From contig NZ_WFGV02000036.1 in assembly GCF_010095445.2 (NCBI RefSeq), positions 1 through 64,000 on the forward strand: a stretch of DNA of 64,000 bases. Reading direction: 5' to 3'. Numbering within the stretch: the stretch's first letter is position 1; the number at the start of each line of letters is the position of its first letter. Positions 36,600 through 53,785 of this stretch are shown here, piece after piece. Both the position numbers and the translations under genes were made by a program. The notes below the pieces were generated by a model that made no database searches, was not told the origin of the DNA, and was given only the letters and a program-made list of their open reading frames with translations. Origin of the DNA: Pseudomonas sp. TNT3 (GTDB lineage: Bacteria; Pseudomonadota; Gammaproteobacteria; Pseudomonadales; Pseudomonadaceae).

Positions 36600-36824
36600 G
36601 GAAAGAAAGGTTCGTCAGTTGTGCGAATACAGTGGTGGGGGCGGTCATGGACGATTTCAACTCCGACTGCCTGGTCACCTTGACTATCGGCAAAACGGTG
36701 TTACAACCAATAGAGCCCACAGTGGGTAAAAAAGGTCCGCGGAGTCAATCTTATTTATGAGATTCGACTGCGGATGAACTGGATGATACTCCAGTGATGG
36801 AGTCTGTTGCAGAGGGAGTTGGGT

Positions 36825-37091
36825 ATGTCAGGTGTGAAGGTCAGCGGCAAGGTGAAATGGTTCAACAACGCCAAGGGCTACGGTTTCATCAATGAAGATG
36901 GCAAAAGCGAAGACCTTTTTGCTCATTACTCGGCCATCCAGATGGACGGCTATAAAACCCTGAAGGCGGGTCAGGCTGTCGTCTTCGAGATCATCCAGGG
37001 ACCCAAAGGGCTGCATGCCGTGAACATCGGCGCGCCTCAGGCTGTGGAGGAAGTTGCCTCACCTGCTGAGCAACAAACCGTTACAGCTTAG
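36825..37091 (+). CDS. cspD: Cold-shock domain protein CspD
   Basis: 88 residues. GAGGG lies upstream of the ATG at 36825; the longer frame back to 36807 is not needed. RNP1-like KGYGFI and RNP2-like DLFAHYS nucleic-acid motifs are present in a single OB fold, plus a short non-conserved tail rich in Ala, Glu and Gln. Location next to clpS and clpA matches the cspD paralogue rather than the cold-induced CspA. In E. coli CspD blocks replication in stationary phase. Confidence 0.93.
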   Translation: MSGVKVSGKVKWFNNAKGYGFINEDGKSEDLFAHYSAIQMDGYKTLKAGQAVVFEIIQGPKGLHAVNIGAPQAVEEVASPAEQQTVTA

Positions 37092-37130
37092 TTTCGTATC
37101 CTCCCTCCAGACCGATCCCCAACTGGAATA

Positions 37131-37169
37131 AAAACCGCCCGGCTCAATCACTCAAGCCGGGCGGTTTTT
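37131..37169. terminator. Bidirectional terminator between cspD and icd
   Basis: AAAACCGCCCGGCT and AGCCGGGCGGTTTT form a 14-bp stem around CAATCACTCA, with T-runs on both strands. It serves the convergent cspD and icd genes. Confidence 0.92.
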
Positions 37170-37184
37170 CGTTTCGTGCAAATG

Positions 37185-38441
37185 TTACATATGCGAAATC
37201 AGCGCATCACCGAACGCAGAGGACGACAGCAACTTGGCGCCTTCCATCAAACGTTCGAAGTCATAGGTCACGGTTTTGGCGGAGATTGCGCCGTTGGTGC
37301 CCTTGATGATCAGATCGGCCGCTTCGGTCCAGCCCATATGGCGCAGCATCATCTCTGCGGACAGGATCAGCGAACCCGGGTTCACCTGGTCCTTGCCGGC
37401 GTATTTCGGCGCAGTACCGTGGGTCGCTTCGAACATCGCGATGGTGTCGGACAGGTTCGCACCTGGCGCGATACCGATACCGCCCACTTCAGCCGCCAGG
37501 GCGTCAGACAGGTAGTCACCGTTCAGGTTGAGGGTTGCGATCACGTCGTATTCGGCCGGGCGCAGCAGGATCTGCTGCAGCATGGCATCGGCGATGGCGT
37601 CCTTGACGATGACGTTCTTGCCGGTTTTCGGGTTCTTGAACTGCATCCACGGACCGCCGTCGAGCAGTGTCGCACCGAACTCTTCAGCCGCCACTTCGTA
37701 GGCCCACTCCTTGAAGGCACCTTCGGTGAACTTCATGATGTTGCCTTTGTGCACGATGGTCAGCGAGTCGCGATCGTTATCGACCACATACTGCAATGCT
37801 TTGCGCGCCAGACGCTTGGTACCCTGCAGGGACACCGGCTTGATGCCGATACCGCAGTTCTCGTCGAAACGGATCTTGGTAACACCCATTTCTTCTTTGA
37901 GGAATTTGATGACCTTGGTCGCTTCCGGCGAGCCGGCTTTCCACTCGATACCGGCGTAGATGTCTTCCGAGTTCTCGCGGAAGATCGTCATGTCGACGTC
38001 GCCTGGTTTCTTGACCGGGCTAGGGACGCCTTCAAACCAGCGCACCGGGCGCAGGCACACATAAAGATCGAGTTGCTGACGCAGGGCCACGTTCAACGAA
38101 CGGATGCCGCCACCGACCGGCGTGGTCAGAGGGCCCTTGATGGAAACCACGTAATCCTTCACCGCGTCCAGGGTTTCCTGAGGTAGCCAGGTGTCCTGGT
38201 CGTAAACCTGAGTCGCTTTCTCCCCGGCGTAGACTTCCATCCAGGAAATTTTGCGATCGCCGCCGTAAGCCTTCTTAACAGCAGCATCGACAACCTTGAT
38301 CATGACCGGGCTGATATCAACGCCGATACCATCGCCTTCGATGAAGGGGATGATCGGGTTGTTAGGAACATTGAGAGAATGGTCCGCGTTGACGGTGATT
38401 TTGTCGCCGACTGCTGGAACCTGAATCTTCTTGTATCCCAT
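37185..38441 (-). CDS. icd: NADP-dependent isocitrate dehydrogenase (dimeric, Icd)
   Basis: 418 residues from the ATG at 38441 (GGAG upstream), close to the E. coli length. It begins [20 protein letters not shown]. The substrate loop [20 protein letters not shown] contains Ser115, the equivalent of the E. coli Ser113 that AceK phosphorylates. [13 protein letters not shown] and the [20 protein letters not shown] dinucleotide region are present. It converts isocitrate to 2-oxoglutarate. It is divergent from the unrelated monomeric isozyme idh. Confidence 0.97.
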   Translation of the reverse strand: MGYKKIQVPAVGDKITVNADHSLNVPNNPIIPFIEGDGIGVDISPVMIKVVDAAVKKAYGGDRKISWMEVYAGEKATQVYDQDTWLPQETLDAVKDYVVSIKGPLTTPVGGGIRSLNVALRQQLDLYVCLRPVRWFEGVPSPVKKPGDVDMTIFRENSEDIYAGIEWKAGSPEATKVIKFLKEEMGVTKIRFDENCGIGIKPVSLQGTKRLARKALQYVVDNDRDSLTIVHKGNIMKFTEGAFKEWAYEVAAEEFGATLLDGGPWMQFKNPKTGKNVIVKDAIADAMLQQILLRPAEYDVIATLNLNGDYLSDALAAEVGGIGIAPGANLSDTIAMFEATHGTAPKYAGKDQVNPGSLILSAEMMLRHMGWTEAADLIIKGTNGAISAKTVTYDFERLMEGAKLLSSSAFGDALISHM

Positions 38442-41161
<2,720 letters not shown>

Positions 41162-41180
41162 GGTTGTAAGGAAGCAAAAA

Positions 41181-41209
41181 AAGCCCCGGCCCAGTGCCGG
41201 GGTTTTTGT
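41181..41209 (+). terminator. Rho-independent terminator after idh
   Basis: GCCCCGGC-CCAGT-GCCGGGGT followed by TTTTGTTT, about 20 bases past the idh stop. Confidence 0.9.
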
Positions 41210-41249
41210 TTATTGGTTTTCACATATTGATCTGAAAAACCCAAAACCC

Positions 41250-41339
41250 TGTGGGAGCTGGCTTGCCAGCGATGGCGGTTTATCATGCACCAACAATGCT
41301 GACTGACCTTCCGTTATCGCTGGCAAGCCAGCTCCCACA
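41250..41339. repeat. REP pair, class E
   Basis: TGTGGGAGCTGGCTTGCCAG onward (41250-41273) is complementary to 41316-41339. This is the only example of this class in the window. Confidence 0.88.
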
Positions 41340-41375
41340 AGGTTCGCATTGCCTATCAACAATTGAGGAAGCTTT

Positions 41376-41822
41376 ATGGACTGGAAACCCCACATCACCG
41401 TCGCCACCATCGTCGAAGACAACGGCCGCTTCCTGATGGTCGAAGAGCACAAGCACGGGCGCAATGTGCTCAACCAGCCCGCCGGCCACCTCGACCCTAA
41501 TGAAACCCTGACGGAAGCCGCGGTACGCGAGACGCTGGAAGAAACCGGCTGGGACGTCGAAGCCACCGGCGTGGTCGGAATTTACCTCTATACCGCACCC
41601 AGCAACGGCGTGACCTACCAACGGGTTTGCTTCACTGCAAAACCGCTTAAACACCACCCCGATTATCAACTGGACGACGGCATCGTCGGCGCCAAGTGGC
41701 TGACGCGGGACGAATTACTGGCGCAGCGCGAAAACTGGCGCAGCGAGCTGATCATCCGTTGCATCGATGATTATCTGGACGGCCAGCACTTCGGCCTCGA
41801 ATTGATCCGCCCTTCTCTTTAG
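41376..41822 (+). CDS. NUDIX hydrolase, NudJ-like phosphatase
   Basis: 148 residues; GAGGAAG precedes the ATG. The NUDIX box is canonical (G-x5-E-x7-RE-x2-EE-x-G): GHLDPNETLTEAAVRETLEE then TGW. The N-terminal DWKPHITVATIVEDNGRFLM and EEHKHGRNVLNQPAG resemble E. coli NudJ, which cleaves HMP pyrophosphate and nucleoside tri- and diphosphates. It lies 60 bases before mnmA on the same strand, as in other pseudomonads. Confidence 0.9.
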   Translation: MDWKPHITVATIVEDNGRFLMVEEHKHGRNVLNQPAGHLDPNETLTEAAVRETLEETGWDVEATGVVGIYLYTAPSNGVTYQRVCFTAKPLKHHPDYQLDDGIVGAKWLTRDELLAQRENWRSELIIRCIDDYLDGQHFGLELIRPSL

Positions 41823-41875
41823 CCTTGTGGCCTTGAGCCTGCTAGAATCGCGTCCTTTTTCAAGACACTCATTGA

Positions 41876-43635
<1,760 letters not shown>

Positions 43636-43674
43636 ACCGCGCCCGCAACATCGCTTTTGGTCTGTAACGCGTAA

Positions 43675-45132
<1,458 letters not shown>

Positions 45133-45153
45133 TCGACCGCTGTACCCGTTTGA

Positions 45154-45180
45154 GACGCCCGGCAGCGCCGGGCGTTTTTA
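45154..45180 (+). terminator. Rho-independent terminator after purB
   Basis: ACGCCCGGC-AGC-GCCGGGCGT followed by TTTTATTCC, about 20 bases past the purB stop. Confidence 0.9.
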
Positions 45181-45218
45181 TTCCCGTCTGAAAAGTGCTT
45201 TTTTTCAATAGGTTACAC

Positions 45219-46388
45219 ATGAATCCTGACATTCCTCTTCAACTTCTGGGCGGCATCACGGCGCGTGAATTCCTGCGTGACTACTGGCAGAAAAAACCGC
45301 TGCTGATCCGTCAGGCGATCCCTGATTTCGAAAGCCCGATCGACGCCGACGAACTGGCCGGCCTGGCGCTGGAAGAAGAAGTTGAATCGCGCCTGATCAT
45401 CGAGAACGGCGAGCGCCCTTGGGAAATGCGTCGCGGCCCGTTCGCCGAAGACGAATTCAGCAAGTTGCCGGAAACCGACTGGACCTTGCTGGTTCAAGCC
45501 GTTGACCAATTCGTGCCGGAAGTCAGCGAACTGCTGGAAAACTTCCGCTTTCTGCCGAGCTGGCGCGTCGACGACGTGATGATCAGCTTTGCCGCCCCAG
45601 GTGGCAGCGTGGGTCCGCACTTCGATAACTACGACGTGTTCCTGCTGCAAGGTCACGGCAAGCGCAACTGGAAAATCGGCCAGATGTGCGATTCCGAAAG
45701 TCCGCTGCTGCCACACGCCGACCTGCGCATCCTCGCTGACTTCGAAGCCACCGATGAGTGGGTACTGGAGCCAGGCGACATGCTTTACCTGCCACCGCGC
45801 CTGGCCCATTGCGGCGTTGCGGTTGACGATTGCATGACCTACTCGGTCGGCTTCCGCGCCCCAAGCGCCTCTGAAGTGCTGACTCACTTCACCGACTTCC
45901 TCAGCCAGTTCCTGACCGACGAAGAGCGCTACACCGATGCCGACGCGCTGCCGGCGGTCGATCCGCACCAGATTCAGCACGACGCCCTTGATCGCCTGAA
46001 AGCCTTGCTGGCCGAGCACATGAGCGATGAACGCCTGCTGCTGACCTGGTTCGGCCAGTACATGACCGAGCCGCGCTACCCGGAACTGGTGGTGGGCCCG
46101 GAAGAAATCGAAGAAGACGACCTGCTCGCCAGTCTCGAAGAAGGCGCGATCCTGATCCGCAATCCGAGCGCGCGCCTGGCCTGGTCCGAAGTAGATGACG
46201 ACCTTCTGCTGTTCGCCAGCGGCCAGAGCCGTTACCTGCCGGGCAAGCTGCGCGAGTTGCTGAAGATGATTTGCGCCGCCGATGCGCTGCACGCCGAAAA
46301 CCTCGGCGAGTGGCTGAGCGATGAAGACGGTCGCGGCCTGTTGTGCGAACTGATCAAGCAAGGAAGCCTGGGGTTTGCTGATGAATAA
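45219..46388 (+). CDS. roxA: Ribosomal protein uL16 arginine 3-hydroxylase (RoxA/YcfD-type JmjC enzyme)
   Basis: 389 residues from the ATG at 45219 (ATAGG upstream), somewhat longer than E. coli YcfD (373). The 2-oxoglutarate/Fe(II) ligands are H134-x-D136 (VGPHFDNYDVF) and H197 (RLAHCGV). The N-terminal FLRDYWQKKPLLIRQAIPDF and the C-terminal winged-helix region (LSDEDGRGLLCELIKQGSLG) are typical. It hydroxylates an arginine of ribosomal protein uL16 with oxygen. Its end overlaps the next GNAT gene by 8 bases. Confidence 0.93.
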   Translation: MNPDIPLQLLGGITAREFLRDYWQKKPLLIRQAIPDFESPIDADELAGLALEEEVESRLIIENGERPWEMRRGPFAEDEFSKLPETDWTLLVQAVDQFVPEVSELLENFRFLPSWRVDDVMISFAAPGGSVGPHFDNYDVFLLQGHGKRNWKIGQMCDSESPLLPHADLRILADFEATDEWVLEPGDMLYLPPRLAHCGVAVDDCMTYSVGFRAPSASEVLTHFTDFLSQFLTDEERYTDADALPAVDPHQIQHDALDRLKALLAEHMSDERLLLTWFGQYMTEPRYPELVVGPEEIEEDDLLASLEEGAILIRNPSARLAWSEVDDDLLLFASGQSRYLPGKLRELLKMICAADALHAENLGEWLSDEDGRGLLCELIKQGSLGFADE

Positions 46389-46806
46389 AATCCACGTTCG
46401 TGTCGCAGACTGGCAAAAGGACAACGCCGAGATCCGGCGCATTCGTGAGACGGTGTTCATTGCCGAGCAAACCGTTCCACCTGAGCTGGAATGGGACGCC
46501 GATGATGCCACTGCGGTGCATTTTCTGGCCTTCGAAGGCGACTTTCCAATTGGCACCGCCCGCCTGCTGCCCGATGGACACATCGGCCGGGTTTCGGTTC
46601 TCAAGGACTGGCGTGGTTTGAAAGTCGGCGATGCGCTGATGCAAGCAGTGATCGGTGAAGCTGAAAAGCGCGGCCTGAAGCAGCAGATGCTCAGCGCCCA
46701 GGTGCAGGCCACAGCGTTCTACGAGCGCCTGGGGTTCAGCCTGGTCAGTGAGGAGTTCCTGGAAGCAGGGATTCCGCATGTGGACATGGTGCGTCACTCG
46801 GCATAA
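46381..46806 (+). CDS. GNAT family N-acetyltransferase (YjcF/ElaA-like)
   Basis: 141 residues; the ATG at 46381 lies within the end of roxA, an 8-base overlap that suggests coupling. The IRRIRETVFIAEQTVPPELE opening and the acetyl-CoA region GRVSVLKDWRGLKVGDALMQ fit the family, followed by LSAQVQATAFYERLGFSLVS. The substrate is unknown. The pairing with roxA is conserved in pseudomonads from memory. Confidence 0.9.
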   Translation: MNKIHVRVADWQKDNAEIRRIRETVFIAEQTVPPELEWDADDATAVHFLAFEGDFPIGTARLLPDGHIGRVSVLKDWRGLKVGDALMQAVIGEAEKRGLKQQMLSAQVQATAFYERLGFSLVSEEFLEAGIPHVDMVRHSA

Positions 46807-46828
46807 CACCTGGTGTTAGGGGATTAAT

Positions 46829-46963
46829 CTGTGGCGAGGGGATTCATCCCCGTTCGGCTGCGCAGCAGTCGCTAAACCATTGCATGCGGTAATCCTGATG
46901 TACCGTGGTTGGAGTTTTTGGGGCCGCTTCGCGACCCAACGGGGATAAATCCCCTCGCCACAG
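46829..46963. repeat. REP pair, class C
   Basis: 26-bp arms at 46829-46854 and 46938-46963 with one mismatch (left arm CTGTGGCGAGGGGATTCATC). Confidence 0.85.
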
Positions 46964-46975
46964 GAACACCACAAC

Positions 46976-47008
46976 ACGCCCCGCCATCTCCGGATGCCGG
47001 GGCGTTTT
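46976..47008 (+). terminator. Rho-independent terminator after roxA-GNAT
   Basis: ACGCCCCG and CGGGGCGT with inner CATC/GATG pairing, followed by TTTT. It lies after the REP pair and 80 bases before the next gene. Confidence 0.8.
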
Positions 47009-47087
47009 GCTGTCTGCGATTCAACTAGCGCCACCGCGGGCCGACAAACTGGCAATATCAAAGCATTCACAGTCGGAGATAACGGAC

Positions 47088-47849
47088 ATGTCCCTACGCA
47101 CCCTGCTCGCCACATTGCTGGTAACTTGCAGCTTTTCAGTCATCGCTGCTACCGAGGTGGTGCCGCTGAACTACCACACCAGCGCTGACATGCTGCCGAT
47201 GGCACAGGATTTTCTCGGCAAGGATGGCCAGGTCAGCGCCTACGGCAACCAACTCATCGTCAACGCCGATCAGCGCAAGATCGACGAACTTAAAGCACTT
47301 ATCGCCCAACTCGACATCCAGCCCAAACGCCTGCTGATCACCGTCGACACCAGCGAAAACAACTTCCAGGGCGACCAGGGTTACTCGGTCAATGGCAACA
47401 ATGCAGGCCAGACGCGAATTATCAATCGCAGCACCGACAGTCGTGACGGTGGCATCCAGCAGATCCAGGCCAGCGAAGGCGCACCGGCACTGATCCAGGT
47501 CGGCCAGAGCGTACCGCTGACCAGCACCCAGTCCGATTCCTATGGCGATCTGCGCAGCCAGACCGAGTACCGCAACGTCACCCAGGGTTTCTACGTCACC
47601 GCCAGCATCACCGGCGATATCGTGCACCTGGACATCAGCACCAACCGCGACCGCATGAGCCAGGAACGGCCCGATGTAGTGAATGTGCAAAGCACCGACA
47701 CAACCGTCACGGGCCGCCTTGGCGAATGGATTACCCTCGCCGGCGTAAACCGCCAAAGCCAGGCCGACAAACAGGGCCTCACCCGCAGCTACTCGACTCA
47801 AGGCCGGGATGACATGACCCTGCGAGTGAAAGTCGAGACTTTGGACTAA
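47088..47849 (+). CDS. Exported secretin N-domain-like protein
   Basis: 253 residues from the ATG at 47088 (CGGAG upstream). A signal peptide (LLATLLVTCSFSVIA) ends before ATEVVPLNYHTSADMLPMAQ. Residues 25-90 resemble the N-domain of secretins (YHTSADMLPMAQDFLGKDGQ, NQLIVNADQRKIDELKALIA), followed by a beta-rich second domain (ITVDTSENNFQGDQGYSVNG, TQGFYVTASITGDIVHLDIS). There is no secretin pore domain, so this is a stand-alone periplasmic protein. The function is unknown. It is a single gene between the roxA unit and aceA. Confidence 0.82.
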   Translation: MSLRTLLATLLVTCSFSVIAATEVVPLNYHTSADMLPMAQDFLGKDGQVSAYGNQLIVNADQRKIDELKALIAQLDIQPKRLLITVDTSENNFQGDQGYSVNGNNAGQTRIINRSTDSRDGGIQQIQASEGAPALIQVGQSVPLTSTQSDSYGDLRSQTEYRNVTQGFYVTASITGDIVHLDISTNRDRMSQERPDVVNVQSTDTTVTGRLGEWITLAGVNRQSQADKQGLTRSYSTQGRDDMTLRVKVETLD

Positions 47850-48323
47850 ACCACCGAAAACTGACTGATTAGTCTTATTAGACCAAAGATGTAGTGCTTG
47901 AAAAAAAGCACTACAAAACGTTTGACGATCTAAAAAAGCAAAGGCATGATGGCCTCGCTCCCGCTAATCAGGGGCCCTGGCAAGGGCCTTCGAGGCGATG
48001 TTCGCACCTACCTCGCGAACCGCTTCGTGTCTGTACCGCCCATAAGGTGTGTTTGACGAGATTGCCGACTGGAACGAAGTTGTCCCGAGGGACGGAAGCG
48101 TAATTAGGTAACCCGGCTCCACACTGAAGTTTGCACCACGGCCCACGATGCCCGAATGCGTTCGCCAGTTCGCCCTTACCTGCTCACTTCCCCTCGAGCC
48201 CATCGTTCATCCCGTCGCCAATCCCGCCGAATCCGACTTGACCCCTAAGCTTCTGGTCAGCGAGCGCATGAGTTTTCCACCGCAGAACAACTTTCCGTAA
48301 AAGACGCGACGAGGTTTATCTCC
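47850..48323. other. Long intergenic region upstream of aceA
   Basis: 474 bases without a convincing gene. A hairpin GTAGTGCTT-GAAAAA-AAGCACTAC (47891-47914) lies 45 bases after the preceding stop but is followed by A-rich, not T-rich, sequence. GAGGTTTATC precedes the aceA start. The length leaves room for a regulated promoter or a small RNA, but I see no clear promoter. Confidence 0.5.
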
Positions 48324-49649
48324 ATGGCACTGACACGCGAACAGCAAATTGCAGCCCTCGAAAAAGATTGGGCTGAAAACCCACGCTGGAAAGGCGTGAC
48401 ACGCGCTTACTCCGCTGCTGACGTCGTCCGCCTGCGTGGCTCGGTTCAACCTGAGCACACCTTTGCAAAACTGGGCGCCGAGAAGCTCTGGAACCTGGTG
48501 ACCCAGGGTGCCAAGCCGTCCTTCCGTCCCGAGAAAGATTTCGTCAACTGCATGGGCGCCCTGACCGGCGGCCAGGCTGTGCAACAAGTCAAAGCCGGTA
48601 TCCAGGCGATCTATCTGTCTGGCTGGCAAGTCGCTGCGGACAACAACTCCGCAGAATCGATGTACCCGGACCAGTCGCTGTACCCGGTGGATTCGGTTCC
48701 AACCGTGGTCAAGCGCATCAACAACTCGTTCCGTCGTGCTGACCAGATCCAGTGGAAAGCCGGTAAAGGCCCGGGCGACGAAGGCTACATCGACTACTTC
48801 GCGCCAATCGTAGCTGACGCTGAAGCCGGTTTCGGCGGCGTACTGAACGCTTACGAGCTGATGAAGAGCATGATCGAAGCAGGCGCCGCCGGCGTTCACT
48901 TCGAAGACCAGCTGGCTTCCGTGAAAAAATGCGGCCACATGGGCGGCAAGGTACTGGTTCCTACCCAGGAAGCGGTACAGAAGCTGACCGCTGCTCGTCT
49001 GGCGGCTGACGTTGCCGGTACTCCGACCATCATCCTGGCTCGTACCGACGCTAACGCTGCTGACCTGCTGACGTCCGACTGCGACCCGTACGACCAGCCA
49101 TTCGTGACTGGCGAACGTACCCAGGAAGGTTTCTACAAAGTACGCGCCGGTCTGGACCAGGCTATCGCTCGCGGCCTGGCTTACGCTCCGTACGCCGACC
49201 TGATCTGGTGCGAAACCGCCAAGCCGGACCTGGACGAGGCTCGTCGCTTCGCCGAAGCGATCAAAAAGGAATACCCGGACCAACTGCTGTCGTACAACTG
49301 CTCGCCTTCCTTCAACTGGAAGAAAAACCTGGACGACGCGACCATCGCCAAGTTCCAGCGCGAACTGTCCGCCATGGGCTACAAGCACCAGTTCATCACC
49401 CTGGCCGGCATTCACAACATGTGGCACAGCATGTTCAACCTGGCGCACGACTACGCCCGCAACGACATGACTGCCTACGTGAAACTGCAAGAGCAAGAGT
49501 TCGCTGACGCTGCCAAGGGTTACACCTTCGTGGCTCACCAGCAGGAAGTGGGCACCGGCTACTTCGACGACATGACCACCGTGATCCAGGGTGGCTCGTC
49601 TTCGGTTACCGCGCTGACCGGCTCGACTGAAGAAGAACAGTTCCACTGA
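48324..49649 (+). CDS. aceA: Isocitrate lyase
   Basis: 441 residues (E. coli 434). The catalytic KKCGH motif includes Cys203 ([18 protein letters not shown]), preceded by the DQLASV approach and followed by the metal-binding [12 protein letters not shown]. It splits isocitrate into glyoxylate and succinate, the first step of the glyoxylate bypass, needed for growth on acetate and fatty acids. Malate synthase is not in the window. Confidence 0.97.
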   Translation: MALTREQQIAALEKDWAENPRWKGVTRAYSAADVVRLRGSVQPEHTFAKLGAEKLWNLVTQGAKPSFRPEKDFVNCMGALTGGQAVQQVKAGIQAIYLSGWQVAADNNSAESMYPDQSLYPVDSVPTVVKRINNSFRRADQIQWKAGKGPGDEGYIDYFAPIVADAEAGFGGVLNAYELMKSMIEAGAAGVHFEDQLASVKKCGHMGGKVLVPTQEAVQKLTAARLAADVAGTPTIILARTDANAADLLTSDCDPYDQPFVTGERTQEGFYKVRAGLDQAIARGLAYAPYADLIWCETAKPDLDEARRFAEAIKKEYPDQLLSYNCSPSFNWKKNLDDATIAKFQRELSAMGYKHQFITLAGIHNMWHSMFNLAHDYARNDMTAYVKLQEQEFADAAKGYTFVAHQQEVGTGYFDDMTTVIQGGSSSVTALTGSTEEEQFH

Positions 49650-49708
49650 TACCGAGTAAACGGCCGTTGCGGAACGAGTAAGAGCTAACCGCAACGTCGC
49701 ACCTCTAG

Positions 49709-49738
49709 ACGCCCCGACTGGTTCGGGGCGTTTTTTTG
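49709..49738 (+). terminator. Rho-independent terminator after aceA
   Basis: ACGCCCCGA-CTGG-TTCGGGGCGT followed by a run of seven T. It lies 59 bases past the aceA stop. Confidence 0.93.
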
Positions 49739-49764
49739 CCTGCGATTTGCAGGCAATCACAGCC

Positions 49765-49899
49765 CTGTAGCAGCTGCCGAAGGCTGCGTTCGAGGACGAA
49801 GTCCTTTCGAAACCAACCACCGTGTTGTGCCTGTTTCACCTTGCACTCGGGTTTTACGACTGCTGCGCAGCCGGACGCAGCCTTCGGCAGCTGCTACAG
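49765..49899. repeat. REP pair, class D
   Basis: 25-bp arms at 49765-49789 and 49875-49899 are exact reverse complements (left arm CTGTAGCAGCTGCCGAAGGC). Same class as the repeat at 15257. Confidence 0.9.
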
Positions 49900-50060
49900 G
49901 GTTCGCGCACGCCGGCTTTTGTGCGGAAAATCATTGATCCAGAGCCGTTTTCAGATCAGAAGGCAGGTTAAAACGATCTCGCTCGCTACTTGCAGTAACC
50001 GCTATATAAGACAACTTCCTGCCCGTTCACCCGATAAACAGTTTAAAAACCACCAGTAAC

Positions 50061-50079
50061 GATATTGATTATCATTTAG
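50061..50079. promoter_or_regulatory. Candidate Fur box
   Basis: GATATTGATTATCATTTAG matches 14 of 19 positions of the Fur consensus. It overlaps a possible -35 (TTGATT, 50065-50070), with TATGTT 16 bases later as -10. Binding is not demonstrated. Confidence 0.35.
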
Positions 50080-50126
50080 CTCAAACTATGTTCGTTACAT
50101 TCCCAACAAAACAATATTGATGAAAT

Positions 50127-50165
50127 AACCCGTAATGCCCGCAACGCATGGGCCGCCGGGGTTTT
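50127..50165 (+). terminator. Terminator-like hairpin upstream of nuoA
   Basis: AACCCG (50127-50132) pairs with CGGGGTT (50157-50163, one bulge), with inner GCCC/GGGC, followed by TTTT. It could end a short transcript starting near 50099. Confidence 0.35.
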
Positions 50166-50212
50166 GAGGTGCGCCATGTCCTTATTCCATTCAATAATTT
50201 CGCTATCTGAAT

Positions 50213-50241
50213 TTTACTTGCACCGTGTTGTGCCATAAAAT
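50213..50241 (+). promoter_or_regulatory. Candidate nuoA promoter
   Basis: TTTACT (50213-50218), 17-base spacer, TAAAAT (50236-50241); matches 4 of 6 and 5 of 6. It would give an 80-base leader to nuoA. Confidence 0.35.
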
Positions 50242-50329
50242 CAGCGGGATTGATTGCTGCGACATATCGTCACTGCGTTGTTTCTTTTTCAAGCTCAGAG
50301 ACCTTTGCTCTCTGTTAAGGATTTCCAGC

Positions 50330-50743
50330 ATGCCCGAAGCGACAGGACTCATGGCCCACAACTGGGGCTTTGCCATTTTCCTTCTGGGCGTCGTCGGCCT
50401 CTGTGCCTTCATGCTTGGCGTCTCAAGCCTCCTTGGGTCAAAAGCCTGGGGCCGCAGCAAAAACGAACCGTTCGAGTCCGGCATGCTACCTACAGGTGGC
50501 GCCCGCTTACGGCTCTCAGCCAAATTCTATCTGGTCGCGATGCTCTTCGTGATTTTCGATATCGAAGCCCTCTTTCTCTTTGCCTGGTCTGTGTCCGTCC
50601 GCGAAAGCGGCTGGACCGGATTCGTCGAAGCTCTCGTTTTCATAGCAATTCTGTTGGCAGGTCTTGTCTACCTGTTCCGAGTGGGCGCCCTTGACTGGGC
50701 TCCGGAAGCGCGGCGCAAGCGGCAGGCGAAGCTGAAACAATGA
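50330..50743 (+). CDS. nuoA: NADH-quinone oxidoreductase subunit A
   Basis: 137 residues with three transmembrane helices. The start at 50330 has AAGGATTT upstream. The conserved [20 protein letters not shown] loop and [15 protein letters not shown] helix are diagnostic. It is the first gene of the complex I operon; it sits at the junction of the peripheral arm and the membrane arm. Confidence 0.96.
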   Translation: MPEATGLMAHNWGFAIFLLGVVGLCAFMLGVSSLLGSKAWGRSKNEPFESGMLPTGGARLRLSAKFYLVAMLFVIFDIEALFLFAWSVSVRESGWTGFVEALVFIAILLAGLVYLFRVGALDWAPEARRKRQAKLKQ

Positions 50744-50753
50744 GGCTTTGGCA

Positions 50754-51428
50754 ATGCAATACAATCTCACCAGGATCGACCCCGATGCTCCTAACGAGCA
50801 GTATCCGATCGGCGAGCGGGAAACCGTTTCCGATCCGTTAGAAGATCAAGTCCACAAAAACATCTTCATGGGCAAGCTCGAAGACGTGCTTAACGGCACG
50901 ATCAACTGGGGGCGCAAGAACTCCCTGTGGCCGTATAACTTCGGTCTTTCGTGCTGCTACGTGGAAATGACTACCGCCTTCACGGCGCCCCACGACATCG
51001 CGCGCTTTGGCGCCGAGGTTATCCGGGCATCGCCGCGTCAGGCGGATTTCATGGTTATCGCCGGTACCTGCTTCATCAAGATGGCGCCGATCATTCAGCG
51101 TCTCTACGAGCAAATGCTCGAACCTAAATGGGTTATCTCCATGGGTTCGTGCGCCAACTCCGGTGGCATGTACGACATCTACTCCGTCGTTCAAGGGGTG
51201 GACAAGTTCCTGCCCGTGGACGTCTACGTGCCTGGCTGCCCGCCCCGTCCTGAAGCTTTTCTGCAAGGCTTGATGCTGTTGCAGGAATCGATTGGACAGG
51301 AGCGTCGTCCGCTTTCCTGGGTCGTCGGCGATCAAGGCGTGTATCGCGCCGAGATGCCTTCGCAAAAGGAACAGCGCCGCGAACAGCGAATCGCAGTCAC
51401 CAACCTGCGCAGCCCCGACGAAGTCTGA
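50754..51428 (+). CDS. nuoB: NADH-quinone oxidoreductase subunit B
   Basis: 224 residues; start ATG at 50754 with GAGG upstream. It carries the ligands of cluster N2, C67 and C68 ([10 protein letters not shown]), C133 (MGSCANSGG) and C162 ([10 protein letters not shown]), which pass electrons to quinone at the interface with NuoD. It follows nuoA by 10 bases. Confidence 0.97.
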   Translation: MQYNLTRIDPDAPNEQYPIGERETVSDPLEDQVHKNIFMGKLEDVLNGTINWGRKNSLWPYNFGLSCCYVEMTTAFTAPHDIARFGAEVIRASPRQADFMVIAGTCFIKMAPIIQRLYEQMLEPKWVISMGSCANSGGMYDIYSVVQGVDKFLPVDVYVPGCPPRPEAFLQGLMLLQESIGQERRPLSWVVGDQGVYRAEMPSQKEQRREQRIAVTNLRSPDEV

Positions 51429-51494
51429 TCCAGATCTGCTTCTTTAATAGAACGAGACACTGGCTTCATTCTTTACGTTGACCGAAAGCGATAA

Positions 51495-53285
<1,791 letters not shown>

Positions 53286-53287
53286 GC

Positions 53288-53785
53288 ATGAACAGCACGC
53301 TTATCCAGACAGACCGTTTCGCCCTGAGCGAAACCGAGCGCTCGGCCATCGAGCACGAGTTGCATCACTACGAAGATCCGCGCGCGGCGTCGATCGAAGC
53401 ACTGAAGATCGTCCAGAAGGAACGTGGCTGGGTGCCTGATGGCGCGCTCTACGCCATCGGCGAGATGCTCGGCATTCCGGCCAGCGACGTTGAAGGCGTG
53501 GCGACGTTCTACAGCCAGATCTTCCGTCAGCCCGTGGGCCGTCACATCATTCGCGTCTGCGACAGCATGGTCTGCTACATCGGCGGCCACGAGTCCGTAG
53601 TCAGCGAAATCCAGAGCAATCTGGGCATCGGCCTGGGTCAGACCACCGCAGACGGTCGTTTCACCCTGCTGCCGGTCTGCTGCCTCGGCAACTGTGACAA
53701 GGCGCCGGCGTTGATGATCGACGACGACACGTTCGGTGATGTGCAGCCTGCCGGCGTTGCCAAATTGCTCGAGGGCTACGTATGA
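53288..53785 (+). CDS. nuoE: NADH-quinone oxidoreductase subunit E
   Basis: 165 residues. The thioredoxin-like [2Fe-2S] N1a ligands are C91 and C96 ([12 protein letters not shown]) and C132 and C136 ([12 protein letters not shown]). It belongs to the NADH-dehydrogenase module with NuoF and NuoG. It starts 2 bases after nuoCD and overlaps nuoF by ATGA. Confidence 0.97.
   Translation: MNSTLIQTDRFALSETERSAIEHELHHYEDPRAASIEALKIVQKERGWVPDGALYAIGEMLGIPASDVEGVATFYSQIFRQPVGRHIIRVCDSMVCYIGGHESVVSEIQSNLGIGLGQTTADGRFTLLPVCCLGNCDKAPALMIDDDTFGDVQPAGVAKLLEGYV

Larger units (their letters stand above)
49900..50329. other. nuo upstream region
   Basis: 430 bases before nuoA with no conventional gene. Three elements are described separately: a Fur-box-like dyad (50061-50079), a terminator-like hairpin (50127-50165) and a possible short leader peptide frame (50176-50238). 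Another AT-rich patch at 50213-50241 could be a promoter (TTTACT, 17 bases, TAAAAT). TTAAGGATTT precedes nuoA. Confidence 0.5.

Noticed and set aside
50065-50078. Possible Anr/Fnr box before nuoA
   Set aside because: The left half TTGAT is good but the right half is ATTTA instead of ATCAA; the site fits a Fur box better.
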